DNA of 64,000 nt, taken from the NCBI RefSeq assembly GCF_002285415.1, contig NZ_NSBU01000004.1:682001-746000 (forward strand). Direction: 5' to 3'. The translations under genes and the position numbers were made by a program. This DNA is from Actibacterium pelagium (lineage in GTDB: Bacteria; Pseudomonadota; Alphaproteobacteria; Rhodobacterales; Rhodobacteraceae). Numbering within the stretch: position 1 is the stretch's first letter; each line of letters opens with the position of its first letter. The notes beneath the pieces are model-generated. The model was given only the letters and a program-made list of their open reading frames with translations. It did no database searches and was not told the DNA's origin. Below are positions 10,229 to 18,770 of the stretch, piece after piece.

Positions 10229-11415
10229 CGCATCCCCATCCCGGTGCGCATCAGTGTCTTGCGCACCGGCGCCGCGCCGTAAAGCGCGTTCAACATTTTC
10301 GCCCGCAAGTCCCGCAATTCCGGCGCGCCCACCATCGAGGCGCGGTTCAGCGCGTCGATCCCGGTGACCCGCGCTTTGACCTCTGGCCAACGGCGGCGCT
10401 GATAGCGCGACAGCATGTCCGGGCTGCCCAGTTCATAGGTCTGCGCCAGTTCCAACAGGCAGGCCGTGTCGGCCAGCGACATGTTCAAACCCTGCGCCCC
10501 AATTGGCGGCACGACATGGGCGGTTTCGGCGATCAGAGCCGTGCGTTCCGCCGTAAACCGTTCTGCAATCTGGCTGATAATCGGCCAGACCATCCGGCGA
10601 GACGCCAACGTCAGTGGCCCGTTCACCCCAGCCGAGCGCATGTTCATCTCCGTGGTGAAGGTTCCTTCGTCCAGCTCGGCGAGGCGTTTGACCTCTGGCC
10701 CGGCCTCCATCCACACAACGGCAGAACAGGGTTTACCGTCCAGATCGGGCAGCGGCACCAATGTGAATGGGCCGCCACTGCGATGCACCTCGGTCGAGAT
10801 ATTGGCGTGCGGTTCGGGATGCGTCACGGCAAAGGTCAGCGCCTTTTGGCCATAGCGCGTGGTCTGCGCCTTGATGCCAACGGCCTCGCGCACCGGAGAA
10901 TTCCGCCCGTCCGCTGCCACCAACATTTTCGCACTGATTTGCGATCCGTCACTTAATGAAACCCGGGCCTCGCGCAGGCGGGTCAGCACTGATTTCGTTG
11001 CGACGCCGGGCCGGAAATCGACATTGGGAAGTTCTTCCAGACGTGCCACCATCTCGCGCCGCAAAAGCCAGTTCGACAGGTTCCAGCCAAAGGGCTGGTC
11101 CGAGATATCGGCCGCGTTGAAGTCCTTGGTCAGGCGCGGTTCGGCTTCTTCGCCGCCAGCGTCCACAATCCGCATGATTTGAAGGGGGGCTGCCTCGGGC
11201 TCTAGCCGGTCCCAAAGGCCAGCGGCCCGTAGCAAATCGACCGAAGGCTGCAAAAATGCGGTCGTGCGCAGGTCTGCGCCTTGTGCGTGTTCCTGTGTGA
11301 CAGGCGGCATGGGATCGACACAGATCACATTGAACCCGGCGCTGCCAAAGGCTGCCGCCGCTGTCAGGCCGGCAACGCCGCCGCCCGAGATCAGAATATC
11401 TGTCTTTTCCCGCAT
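10225..11415 (-). CDS. UbiH/UbiF/VisC-type FAD monooxygenase
   Basis: 396 aa. FAD-dependent aromatic hydroxylase of the ubiquinone-biosynthesis family. N-terminal dinucleotide motif ILISGGGVAGLTAAAAFGSAG, middle DG motif VAADGRNSPVREAVGI, and the second FAD motif ALIAETAHVVPPIGAQGLNMSLAD with the UbiH-family GAQG.N signature. The start is ATG at 11413-11415 (MREKTD), preceded by AGAGGA at 6 bp; the upstream in-frame ATG lacks a site. It converges with the aminotransferase with a 4-bp overlap. It probably introduces one of the ring hydroxyls of ubiquinone (UbiH, UbiF or UbiL position undecided). Confidence 0.88.
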   Translation of the reverse strand: MREKTDILISGGGVAGLTAAAAFGSAGFNVICVDPMPPVTQEHAQGADLRTTAFLQPSVDLLRAAGLWDRLEPEAAPLQIMRIVDAGGEEAEPRLTKDFNAADISDQPFGWNLSNWLLRREMVARLEELPNVDFRPGVATKSVLTRLREARVSLSDGSQISAKMLVAADGRNSPVREAVGIKAQTTRYGQKALTFAVTHPEPHANISTEVHRSGGPFTLVPLPDLDGKPCSAVVWMEAGPEVKRLAELDEGTFTTEMNMRSAGVNGPLTLASRRMVWPIISQIAERFTAERTALIAETAHVVPPIGAQGLNMSLADTACLLELAQTYELGSPDMLSRYQRRRWPEVKARVTGIDALNRASMVGAPELRDLRAKMLNALYGAAPVRKTLMRTGMGMR

Positions 11416-11484
11416 CGTATCCTCTTTGCTTGGATCACACATAGGCCGTTGCCCCGGGGGTTTCCAAGCGGCATCTCGTCCCGG

Positions 11485-12129
11485 TTACAGAAGCTTGGCT
11501 AGAAAACTGCTTAGATCATCGGTGTGGTGGTGCACGTGATCAGCCGGATCATGTTCAGGCGCCACATGAACTGTGCGCATGCCCAACTGATGGGGGACCT
11601 GAAGGTTGCGCTGGTCATCCTCAAACATCGCTGCGCTGGTCGGGGTCAGCCTGTCGGCGGCAAAGATCGCCTCAAACGCGGCGCGTTCTGGCTTGGGACG
11701 GAACCCGGCATGCTCAACCCCGTAGATCGCATCAAAAACCCCGTCCAGCCCGCGCGCCTCTAGCACCCGCCCCGCGTAATCGGCGGCCCCGTTGGTATAA
11801 ACCAGCTTGCGTCCGGGCAGCTCTTCTATTCGACCCCGCAGGGTCGGATCGGACGGAATGGCGGACATGTCGATGTCATGTACTTCGACCAGATAGGGTT
11901 CCGGGTCGACATCGTGCAGTGACATCAGCCCCGCCAGTGTCGTGCCATAAGTCGACCAATAGTCGCCCCGAAGACGGTTCGCCTCGTCCCGGGCCACACC
12001 CAAAGTACGCATGACATATTCGGTCATCTTGACCTCGATCTGGTCGAACAGTCGGATCTCTGGCGGGTAAAGCGTGTTGTCCAGATCGAAGACCCAAGTG
12101 TCGACATGGGTGAAATTTGCGCGGACCAT
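11485..12129 (-). CDS. HAD-superfamily pyrimidine 5'-nucleotidase-like phosphatase
   Basis: 214 aa. HAD motif I is VFDLDNTLYPPE near residue 13 (nucleophile Asp and acid Asp), motif II YTNGA, motif III Lys in GFRPKPERAAF and motif IV FEDDQRNL. The DNTLYP sequence is the signature of the pyrimidine 5'-nucleotidase (Sdt1-like) subgroup that dephosphorylates UMP/CMP or PLP-like phosphates. The start ATG at 12127-12129 has AAGGGG about 9 bp upstream. A longer open frame exists but lacks homology. The gene is divergent from the GntR regulator. Confidence 0.85.
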   Translation of the reverse strand: MVRANFTHVDTWVFDLDNTLYPPEIRLFDQIEVKMTEYVMRTLGVARDEANRLRGDYWSTYGTTLAGLMSLHDVDPEPYLVEVHDIDMSAIPSDPTLRGRIEELPGRKLVYTNGAADYAGRVLEARGLDGVFDAIYGVEHAGFRPKPERAAFEAIFAADRLTPTSAAMFEDDQRNLQVPHQLGMRTVHVAPEHDPADHVHHHTDDLSSFLAKLL

Positions 12130-12226
12130 GGGTTTGAACCCCTTGAATTTGTTGTTTTCCCCAGCTTCACCTTGATTTCCGGGCGCTGCCGCGAATAGCG
12201 TGGGGCATTGTGCGACGGAGACATGG

Positions 12227-12880
12227 ATGTCACAGACGAAGACACAGAACAAGGACGCCTATCAGTTGATCTTAGACGCGATCGACGTCGGCATCTACAA
12301 GCCAGGTGACCGATTGGTCGAAAGCGAACTGGCCGAACGGTTTGGCGTGTCGCGCACCCCGATCCGCGAGGCGTTGCAGCGGTTGGAAACCCAATCGTTG
12401 TTGTCGCGTGATGGCCGCAGTCTGATCGTCTCGTCGCTGTCTCATACGCAACTGGCAGAACTGTATGTTGTTCGTGCAGAGTTGGAAGGGCTGGCTGCCC
12501 GCCTAGCTGCCCGCCACGCCACCGAGGAAGAGGTGAAAGTTCTGCGCGCCATGGTGAAAGAGGATGAGGCGCTTCTGGGGGATCCCCAAGCCTTGTCCCG
12601 CGCCAACCGCCGTTTTCACAAGCAGGTGCACCTTGCGTCCCATAACCGGTTCCTTGTGCAGCAGCTTGACCTTGTCCACCGCTCGATGGCGCTTCTGGCG
12701 ACGTCTTCCCTTGCGGTCGAGGGGCGGGACGTGACCGCTCTGCAAGAGCATTCGGCCATTGTAGAGGCGATTGCCAACCACGACGGCGATGCGGCCTATA
12801 ATGCCTTGAAGGCGCATATCTCGGTTGCCTTTGAAACCCGGTTGCGCAGCGACGCCGAAGGCTATGCCAACGAGGTTTGA
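12227..12880 (+). CDS. GntR-family (FadR/FCD-type) transcriptional regulator
   Basis: 217 aa from the ATG at 12227, which has GGAG 6 bp upstream. N-terminal wHTH with ESELAERFGVSRTPIREALQRLE, then an all-helical FCD effector domain whose metal/ligand residues are suggested by RANRRFHKQVHLASHN and LQEHSAIVEAI. FCD regulators typically sense small carboxylates. The 3' end overlaps the convergent glycosyltransferase gene by 19 bp. No target operon is evident. Confidence 0.9.
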   Translation: MSQTKTQNKDAYQLILDAIDVGIYKPGDRLVESELAERFGVSRTPIREALQRLETQSLLSRDGRSLIVSSLSHTQLAELYVVRAELEGLAARLAARHATEEEVKVLRAMVKEDEALLGDPQALSRANRRFHKQVHLASHNRFLVQQLDLVHRSMALLATSSLAVEGRDVTALQEHSAIVEAIANHDGDAAYNALKAHISVAFETRLRSDAEGYANEV

Positions 12881-14556
12881 TCGCCCGAGTGCCCGTGCTG
12901 GGTCTTGTCCCAGTAGAAGGGTTTGAAGACCATTTCCCACAGGGCTTTGTAGGCGGCGAGGGTCGCCAGCGGGTAGTACAGGTGTAAGGTCGGGACCCAT
13001 AGGACCAATGACGGCTTGCCAGACCTGATGGCCCCCAGACATCCGGTTGCCATCGTGATGAATTCGGTGGCCAGAAATAGCCCAAGGATAACGATTAGCG
13101 TGGTTGCGCTGATATAGGGTTCCAATGGGTGGCCGACCCCAAGTGGCACCAGCCAAAGCGACCACAGGAGCGGGGCCAAAAGAACCTGAGACAGGCTGCA
13201 AAGGAACAAAACCTGCAACCCGATGAACCGCCAAAGCCCGATCTGGCGCAGCAAAAGGCCGGGAAATCGCATATGTGTGCACCAGGTCATCATAAAGCCT
13301 TTCAGCCAGCGCGATCGCTGCCGCACCCACGGCCAGATCTGGCTTGTCGCCTCTTCATGGGTGGCAGTTGGAATAATCTCGGTCCGATATCCGTGCCGTG
13401 CGAGCCGTACCCCCAGATCGGCGTCTTCGGTCACATTATGGGCGTCCCACCGATCCAGCTTTTCGATCACGTCACGCCGCAGGAATAGTGACGTGCCACC
13501 AAGCGGCAGGATAAATCCAAGCCGCGCGACGCCGGGCAGAACAACCCGCCACCATGCGCCATATTCGATCGTGAAGCAGCGGGTCAGCCAGTTCTGTTTG
13601 CTGTTGTAATAGTCCAAGGCACCTTGAAGGCAGGCAAGCTCTGGCGGGGCGGTCGCGAAGTGTTGCGCGACTTTCAAAAGCTGATCGGGTTCCGGCGCGT
13701 CTTCTGCATCCCAGATCCCGATGATGTCTCCGCGACACATATCCAGCGCGAAATTCAATGCTTTCGGTTTGGTGCGCAGCTGCCCGGGGGGAACGGTGAT
13801 GGTGCGCATCCAGCTTGGTAAGACTGTCTGCGACAGCATCTGGCGCGTGACGACATCGTCACCTTCGGTCACAAGGCAGATTTCTAGCCGGTCACGCGGG
13901 TAATCCAGCTTTGACAGTCGAGAAATCAATCTGGGCAGAATGTCCTCTTCACGAAACAAAGGGACCATCATGGAAATGCCGGGCACCTGATCTTGTTTGT
14001 TCGCGATGGCCGCTTGTTTGCTTTTTGGACGGGGCCAGAAAGCCGCCAGCTTCATGGCCGTGACGCCAAGCAGCGTCAGAAGGGTCCAGCCAAAGGCCAG
14101 TGCGAACACTGCGACCGGTGCCAGGAAGCTGGCCACCAGCAGCGAAGCGACAGCTATAAGAAGTACCCGACGCGGAGATCCATCATACCAGAACCGGCAG
14201 CTTTCGTGCTCCGCGACTCGGGTTTCGGCTTGTGCGGACAACAAACCACCACAGGCCGCGATAACCGCGCGTTCGATCTCTGACCGTAATGCCTTTGCGA
14301 TCACGGCTTCCCCGAATTCGGCTGGAATAGCGTTGCGGAATCTTGCCGTTACCTCGGCCTTTTCAGACGCAAAAACGGTGGTGTTTCCGATCCGCATAAC
14401 CGGAACGGCCGCGTGCCGAAGGCAGGTCGCGGGACCCATCGCGCGCACCAGATGAGGGTCGGGGGGAAACAGCCCAAGGTCGATTTTTGAAAACTGGCTG
14501 TTCTGCAGCGCAGGGCGCGGACGGCGCGGTAAAGGCAAGACGGATGGAATCGCCAT
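12862..14556 (-). CDS. Membrane glycosyltransferase family 2 with extra N-terminal domain
   Basis: 564 aa. An N-terminal soluble stretch of about 110 residues (weakly like the GspE/MshE N-terminal fold found on some GT2 proteins) precedes two TM helices at about 125-165. A GT2 catalytic domain follows, with SMMVPLFREE, IWDAEDAPEPD (DxD-like nucleotide-sugar/metal site), TEDADLGVRL (catalytic Asp) and QRSRWLKGF (QxxRW). These are processive-type GT2 motifs. Several TM helices close the protein. A role in making or exporting a surface polysaccharide is inferred. The stop lies inside the convergent GntR gene. Confidence 0.85.
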   Translation of the reverse strand: MAIPSVLPLPRRPRPALQNSQFSKIDLGLFPPDPHLVRAMGPATCLRHAAVPVMRIGNTTVFASEKAEVTARFRNAIPAEFGEAVIAKALRSEIERAVIAACGGLLSAQAETRVAEHESCRFWYDGSPRRVLLIAVASLLVASFLAPVAVFALAFGWTLLTLLGVTAMKLAAFWPRPKSKQAAIANKQDQVPGISMMVPLFREEDILPRLISRLSKLDYPRDRLEICLVTEGDDVVTRQMLSQTVLPSWMRTITVPPGQLRTKPKALNFALDMCRGDIIGIWDAEDAPEPDQLLKVAQHFATAPPELACLQGALDYYNSKQNWLTRCFTIEYGAWWRVVLPGVARLGFILPLGGTSLFLRRDVIEKLDRWDAHNVTEDADLGVRLARHGYRTEIIPTATHEEATSQIWPWVRQRSRWLKGFMMTWCTHMRFPGLLLRQIGLWRFIGLQVLFLCSLSQVLLAPLLWSLWLVPLGVGHPLEPYISATTLIVILGLFLATEFITMATGCLGAIRSGKPSLVLWVPTLHLYYPLATLAAYKALWEMVFKPFYWDKTQHGHSGDQTSLA

Positions 14557-14624
14557 GGGAAAAGCTCAGGCTATGTCGGATGAACTCAGCCTGCGCTTTT
14601 ATGGTTAAGCAGCGGTAAATGTGC

Positions 14625-15782
14625 TTACTTGCGGGCGTTCATCGCCGCCGAGAAACGCTCGAACAGGTAATAGCTGTCCTGCGGACCCGGAGAGGCCTCG
14701 GGGTGGTATTGGACCGAGAAGACCGGCCGGTTATCCAGCGCGATTCCGCAGTTCGACCCGTCAAACAGCGACACGTGCGTTTCACGGACGCCTTTTGGCA
14801 GGGTTTGCGTGTCTACCGTAAAGCCGTGGTTCATCGAGGTGATTTCGACCTTGCCGGTGTCGTGGTCCTTGACCGGGTGGTTCGCACCGTGGTGGCCGTG
14901 GTTCATCTTGATGGTCTTGGCACCAAGCGCCAGTGCCAGCATCTGGTGGCCAAGGCAGATGCCGAAGACAGGCAGATCAGCCTTCAGAACTTCCTTGATC
15001 ATCGGCACGGCGTATTCGCCGGTCGCGGCGGGGTCGCCCGGACCGTTTGACAGGAAGACGCCATCGGGATTGTGGGCCAGAACTTCTTCTGCCGTCGCGG
15101 TGGCAGGAAGGACGGTCACGTCACAGCCAGCCGAGGCCAGGCAGCGCAGGATGTTGCGTTTCGCGCCGAAGTCGACGGCAACGACCTTGTGCCCCGGTTC
15201 GGTTCGTTTGGTGAAACCGTCCGGCCATGCCCAACGCATCTCATCCCATTGGTAGCTTTGGGCGCAGGTGACTTCTTTTGCCAGATCCAGACCTTCAAGG
15301 CCCGGGAAGGCGCGTGCCTTCTCAACCAGCGCTTCGATGTCGAAGTCGCCTTCGGGGTCATGGGCCAGTGCCACGTGCGGTGCGCCTTGCTGGCGGATTG
15401 CGCGGGTCAGGCGACGGGTGTCGATACCGCCGATGCCGATCCGGCCACGGCGGCCAAGCCAAGCGGTCAGTTCTTCGGTAGAGCGCCAGTTGCTGGGCTC
15501 GGTCGGGTCCCATTTGACAACCATGCCTGCGGCGACAGGGTCGGCGGTTTCGTCGTCTTCGGGGTTCACGCCGGTGTTGCCGATATGCGGGAAGGTAAAG
15601 GTCACGACCTGACCCGCGTACGAGGGGTCGGTCATGATTTCCTGATAGCCCGTCATCGCCGTGTTGAAGCACAGCTCTGCCACGGTATCGCCGGTTGCGC
15701 CAAAGCCTCGGCCGTAGAAAACAGTCCCATCGGCAAGGACAAGGCAGGCGGTCGGTTTTTCGAGGGCAGCGTCGGCAGGCAT
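14625..15782 (-). CDS. carA: Carbamoyl-phosphate synthase, small (glutaminase) subunit
   Basis: 385 aa, normal length. It hydrolyses glutamine and channels ammonia to CarB for arginine and pyrimidine synthesis. The N-terminal CarA domain shows FNTAMTGYQEIMTDPSYAGQ (split here as family signature). The C-terminal class I glutaminase has FGICLGHQ (nucleophile Cys) and QYHPEASPG (His/Glu). The gene is monocistronic here; carB is not in the window. Confidence 0.97.
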   Translation of the reverse strand: MPADAALEKPTACLVLADGTVFYGRGFGATGDTVAELCFNTAMTGYQEIMTDPSYAGQVVTFTFPHIGNTGVNPEDDETADPVAAGMVVKWDPTEPSNWRSTEELTAWLGRRGRIGIGGIDTRRLTRAIRQQGAPHVALAHDPEGDFDIEALVEKARAFPGLEGLDLAKEVTCAQSYQWDEMRWAWPDGFTKRTEPGHKVVAVDFGAKRNILRCLASAGCDVTVLPATATAEEVLAHNPDGVFLSNGPGDPAATGEYAVPMIKEVLKADLPVFGICLGHQMLALALGAKTIKMNHGHHGANHPVKDHDTGKVEITSMNHGFTVDTQTLPKGVRETHVSLFDGSNCGIALDNRPVFSVQYHPEASPGPQDSYYLFERFSAAMNARK

Positions 15783-15954
15783 GAGAGGGCTCCTGTACTC
15801 AAATTGCGCGATAACTATGCACCGCCATGCACCTCGTCAAGGGGGATGGGTAAAACTTGTGTGACGTCAGGAAAACAAGGGGGATCGGTTGCGAACCAAA
15901 TGTGTTTGCGCTAGCGTCCGTGGCTGGATCATTGGGGATAGATGGACCAAGCAC

Positions 15955-16413
15955 ATGGATATGCGTACCCGCATTAATGCGGCACTCAAAGACGCGATGA
16001 AAGCAAAGGAAGCAACGCGGCTTGCCACGTTGCGCCTGATCAATGCTGCCATCAAGGACCGCGATATCGCGGCCCGTGGTGAGGGCAATGACGAGGGTGT
16101 GAATGACACTGAAGTCCTCGCAATCCTTGGGAAAATGGTGAAACAGCGTCAGGAAAGCGCCCGGACCTATGAGGAAGGCGGACGCCTTGATCTGGCCGAG
16201 CGTGAGATGGCCGAGATCACTGTGATCGAAGACTTCCTGCCCAAGAAATTGGACGAAGATGAAATCAAGGCTGCGATCTCTTCGGCGATCACCGAGGCTG
16301 GCGCAGATTCGATTCGCGACATGGGCAAGGTGATGGGCATCCTGAAGGGCAAATACACCGGCCAGATGGATTTCGGCAGCGTTGGCCCGATGGTCAAGGA
16401 TCGGCTGGGCTAA
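15955..16413 (+). CDS. GatB/YqeY domain protein
   Basis: 152 aa from the ATG at 15955 (MDMRTRINAALKDAMK). Members resemble the C-terminal tRNA-interacting tail of GatB. Visible family segments are ATLRLINAAIKDRDI, ILGKMVKQRQESARTYEEG and DMGKVMGILKGKYTGQMDFG. The protein probably contacts tRNA; its function is not settled in the family. It is divergent from carA and converges with the HprK-like gene, overlapping its 3' end by 20 bp. Confidence 0.93.
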   Translation: MDMRTRINAALKDAMKAKEATRLATLRLINAAIKDRDIAARGEGNDEGVNDTEVLAILGKMVKQRQESARTYEEGGRLDLAEREMAEITVIEDFLPKKLDEDEIKAAISSAITEAGADSIRDMGKVMGILKGKYTGQMDFGSVGPMVKDRLG

Positions 16414-17635
16414 CCGGCACCGCTTCGATCAGCGCTTTCCGGCAAAGCCATTTCATCAATTCCAAAGTGTCTTCCCCGATCTTGTCTTTTGGCGCGTCCG
16501 GGAAGGCCTCGGTCAATATCGAGATGACCTCTGCCATGGGCATCGGGTCTTCCAAGATTGCCCAAATCGTTTGAGCCAACGGATCTAACCTGACCACGGT
16601 ACGGCCCTCCGGGTCAGACACATAGGTCTGTTCGCCAGCGCGTTTCAAAAGCGCCCCGTCGCGGGCCGCGTAAGGTTTCTCTGGATCAAAACGCGGCGGA
16701 ACGGGGGGCACCCCTTCAGATTTGGATTGGATCAGTTTGGCGTCGGCGGCGTCAAGCCGGGGCAGTTCTTCCGTCCATTCGGAAAAGTATTCACCCAGAT
16801 AGGACGTTGCTTCGGCCGCTTCGGCGTATTTCAGTTTGAGCACCGGCAGTTTCATCGCCATGTGGCTAAGCAGAGCCAAGGTTACGCCGGAGTGAACGTG
16901 ACGCCCGAAGTTCTGGTACAGGAGGTTGTCGATCGTCTCATCGGGATCGACGCTTTCAAGACGCGTGCTTTCACCTTCTGCACGATCCAGAAAGACGATC
17001 GCGCCAACGGGGCACTTTGTGCCATGAGGCGGAAGATCGAACGGCGCGATATAGCGGTACTGTTTGTTGCCAACGCTTTTGTCCAAGTCGGTTCCTTGCG
17101 CCAGCAGGTCTTCTACGCTGTTGGGCAATGGGAGCCTGGCGCGCGGAAGAATGCCGTTGGCCTTGCCGGAAATGTGCATGTCATCATCTAATGAGAGGGA
17201 CAGGTAGTCATCGGTAAAGATGGGGTATCCCTTCGCCGACATGCTGACGGTCAAAGTGCTTTTCCCTGCGCGCCGGTTGTTGGGGAACAGAACCAGGCGT
17301 CCATTCATTTCGACCGCTGCTGTGTGCATGCAAAGCAGTCCTTTGTCTAAAAAGGAGGGCTCTGTCGATAGCGCGGCGGAGACATCGCAAATCGCGTTTA
17401 CCGGAACGAGGTTTTTGGGGTCGGTCCCCTTGATAATAGCGCGGGTTGGGTACTTGCCGTCCGCTTTGGCGGGCCCAATTTCGAAAAACGGCGATTGTCC
17501 GTTGTCTTCGGACGACACGCGATATGGCCACCCCGGCATGATGGTGTCGATCAGCGCCAGCAACTCTTCGCAGTTATCTAACAACAGAGGAGACTCTGTT
17601 TCCGCGAAAAAAATATACTGTTTGCCCAAACTCAA
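16394..17635 (-). CDS. HprK-like kinase fused to a C-terminal PqqD-like domain
   Basis: About 413 aa. The middle (about residues 110-260) matches the HPr kinase/phosphorylase catalytic region: HTAAVEMNGRLVLFP, a P-loop NNRRAGKST whose first Gly is replaced by Asn, then IFTDDYLSL with the catalytic-type DD pair. The last ~90 residues (LKRAGEQTYVSDPEG ... LDPLAQTIWAILED ... LMKWLCRKALIE) look like a PqqD/RRE fold, which binds leader peptides in RiPP systems. The frame is open to 17890, but that part overlaps the Tat-peptide gene and a terminator. The likely start is TTG at 17633-17635, 8 bp after GAGG; TTG at 17627-17629 is possible. It is downstream of the serine-repeat Tat protein. The function, phosphorylation of serine in a bound peptide, is inferred. 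Confidence 0.75.
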   Translation of the reverse strand: MSLGKQYIFFAETESPLLLDNCEELLALIDTIMPGWPYRVSSEDNGQSPFFEIGPAKADGKYPTRAIIKGTDPKNLVPVNAICDVSAALSTEPSFLDKGLLCMHTAAVEMNGRLVLFPNNRRAGKSTLTVSMSAKGYPIFTDDYLSLSLDDDMHISGKANGILPRARLPLPNSVEDLLAQGTDLDKSVGNKQYRYIAPFDLPPHGTKCPVGAIVFLDRAEGESTRLESVDPDETIDNLLYQNFGRHVHSGVTLALLSHMAMKLPVLKLKYAEAAEATSYLGEYFSEWTEELPRLDAADAKLIQSKSEGVPPVPPRFDPEKPYAARDGALLKRAGEQTYVSDPEGRTVVRLDPLAQTIWAILEDPMPMAEVISILTEAFPDAPKDKIGEDTLELMKWLCRKALIEAVPVSPADP

Positions 17636-17656
17636 TGCCTTCGCCTCTTTCCCTCT

Positions 17657-17690
17657 CAATAAAATTGCCCCGCCGGAACGACGGGGCAAT
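17657..17690 (-). terminator. Terminator between the Tat-peptide gene and the kinase gene
   Basis: Minus-strand 9-bp perfect stem ATTGCCCCG/CGGGGCAAT with a 9-nt loop, followed by TTTTATTG. It lies 30 bp after the peptide stop and about 22 bp before the kinase start. It should give abundant short peptide mRNA with limited read-through into the kinase. Confidence 0.8.
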
Positions 17691-17720
17691 ACTATTTTTG
17701 TTCTGAGTGGTGCAGAAGTC

Positions 17721-18020
17721 TTATTGAGTCTGCGGTGCCACAGGTTCTGTCGGGGCGCATTCACCTTCCGAAGAAGACGAACAGGACACCAGCGACTCTT
17801 CGCTGGCCGACGATACGGATTCTTCGCTGACCGACGATACGGATTCTTCGCTGGCGGAAGATTCAGAGCCATCACTACCAGAAGACCCATCAGATCCGCC
17901 GCTGGCTCGTGCGACGCTTAGCGTTGTGAAGCTTGGGGCGGCATAGGCACCAAGCGCAAGTGCGCTGATGCGACCAAGAGCGGCGCGGCGGGAGAGCTCT
18001 TTTTTGTTTTCTTCAGACAT
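17721..18020 (-). CDS. Tat-signal small protein with Ser/Glu-rich tandem repeats
   Basis: 99 aa. The start is the ATG at 18018-18020 (MSEENKK), preceded by GGAG at 7 bp. A twin-arginine signal peptide covers residues 1-39: ELSRRAALGRIS, then a hydrophobic stretch ALALGAYAAP and a VARA-type cleavage site. The mature ~60 residues hold 23 Ser and 10 Glu, including three 8-residue repeats (SSASEESV, SSVSEESV, SSASEESL). Two Cys (LVSCSS and EGECAP) and a Pro/Thr/Gln tail follow. No known family is recognised. It is followed by a terminator and then the HprK-like/PqqD-like gene, its probable partner. It may be a kinase substrate or a modified peptide. Confidence 0.75.
   Translation of the reverse strand: MSEENKKELSRRAALGRISALALGAYAAPSFTTLSVARASGGSDGSSGSDGSESSASEESVSSVSEESVSSASEESLVSCSSSSEGECAPTEPVAPQTQ
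17794..17865. repeat. 24-bp tandem repeat inside the Ser-repeat gene
   Basis: Three 24-bp units begin at 17794, 17818 and 17842. The first two differ at two bases, the third has diverged at its end. They encode the 8-residue Ser/Glu repeats. Such coding repeats can expand or contract by slippage. Confidence 0.85.
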
Positions 18021-18200
18021 TGTCTGCTCCATCGATTGAGAAACTAAAAGAAGTGTTCACCACGAAACTGTGCCGAAAATTTGAAAATCGGCAATATTAC
18101 TTTGGTTTATTCAGCCGAAATATACCTAAAAAATAGCAAATGCTTGGGGAAATATGGAATTAATCCGCGCCGAATACCTGAAAGACTATGCGCGATATTC
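18021..18200. other. Intergenic region upstream of the Tat-peptide gene
   Basis: 180 bp of AT-rich DNA between the DUF2244 gene stop and the Tat-peptide start. It must hold the promoter of the peptide gene (minus strand). No clear operator, riboswitch or extra ORF was recognised. Confidence 0.4.
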
Positions 18201-18698
18201 TTAAGGTGCAGACACCTTCTGCAGGATTCTGGGAATCTCTTCGGCAAGTCTTTCACGCTCTTCCGGTGTCAGGAAGGCGCCCAATTCAACGGTGCGGTTG
18301 CCACCCTTTAGGATCAGGTAGTGTTCAACCGGGCCACCCTTGGCGAGAAGCTCTACTTTCACCCAATAGGGGTTTGCTTCCCACTCTTGCTTGGGCGCGC
18401 GTGGATTGTGGCGCGTCAAGGTCATGCGATCATCCCAGATGCACAGCTCTTCCAGAACCTCACCGTCCTTGTAAGACCGTTGCAGGAAGTACCACATCGC
18501 CCAAACTGCGCCGACGATGAACGGCAGAATCCCCCATAGGATCGGAGATCCAAGGACGGCGATCAGGGGCAAAAGGACAAAAGCTGCCGTCACCCCAATG
18601 AAAATCACGAACCCGCGCTTGGGCAAGGACCGGTATGGCCATAGGTGCAGCTCTGTCGGCTCACCATCTTGGTTGGGGGCGATCCATTCGTAAGGCAT
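18201..18698 (-). CDS. DUF2244 membrane protein
   Basis: 165 aa with two TM helices at about residues 30-75 (FVIFIGVTAAFVLLPLIAV and WGILPFIVGAVWAMWYFLQ) followed by a soluble C-terminal half (LTRHNPRAPKQEWEANPYWV). This matches the DUF2244 family, repeatedly found near cytochrome oxidase genes. Here it lies 72 bp after ctaD, with a terminator-like hairpin between. A role in oxidase biogenesis is suggested only by that neighbourhood. Confidence 0.85.
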   Translation of the reverse strand: MPYEWIAPNQDGEPTELHLWPYRSLPKRGFVIFIGVTAAFVLLPLIAVLGSPILWGILPFIVGAVWAMWYFLQRSYKDGEVLEELCIWDDRMTLTRHNPRAPKQEWEANPYWVKVELLAKGGPVEHYLILKGGNRTVELGAFLTPEERERLAEEIPRILQKVSAP

Positions 18699-18720
18699 CA
18701 GCGTCAGGTCCTTGAAACGA

Positions 18721-18744
18721 GAAAGGGCGCCCTATCGGGCGCCC
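18721..18744 (-). terminator. Hairpin downstream of ctaD
   Basis: Perfect 8-bp stem (GGGCGCCC with itself, loop of 4) 27 bp past the ctaD stop. The minus-strand tract after it is only moderately T-rich (TTTCTCGTTTC), so partial read-through to the DUF2244 gene is likely. Confidence 0.6.
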
Positions 18745-18770
18745 CTTCCAATTTAGTCAGGCTTGGGCGC

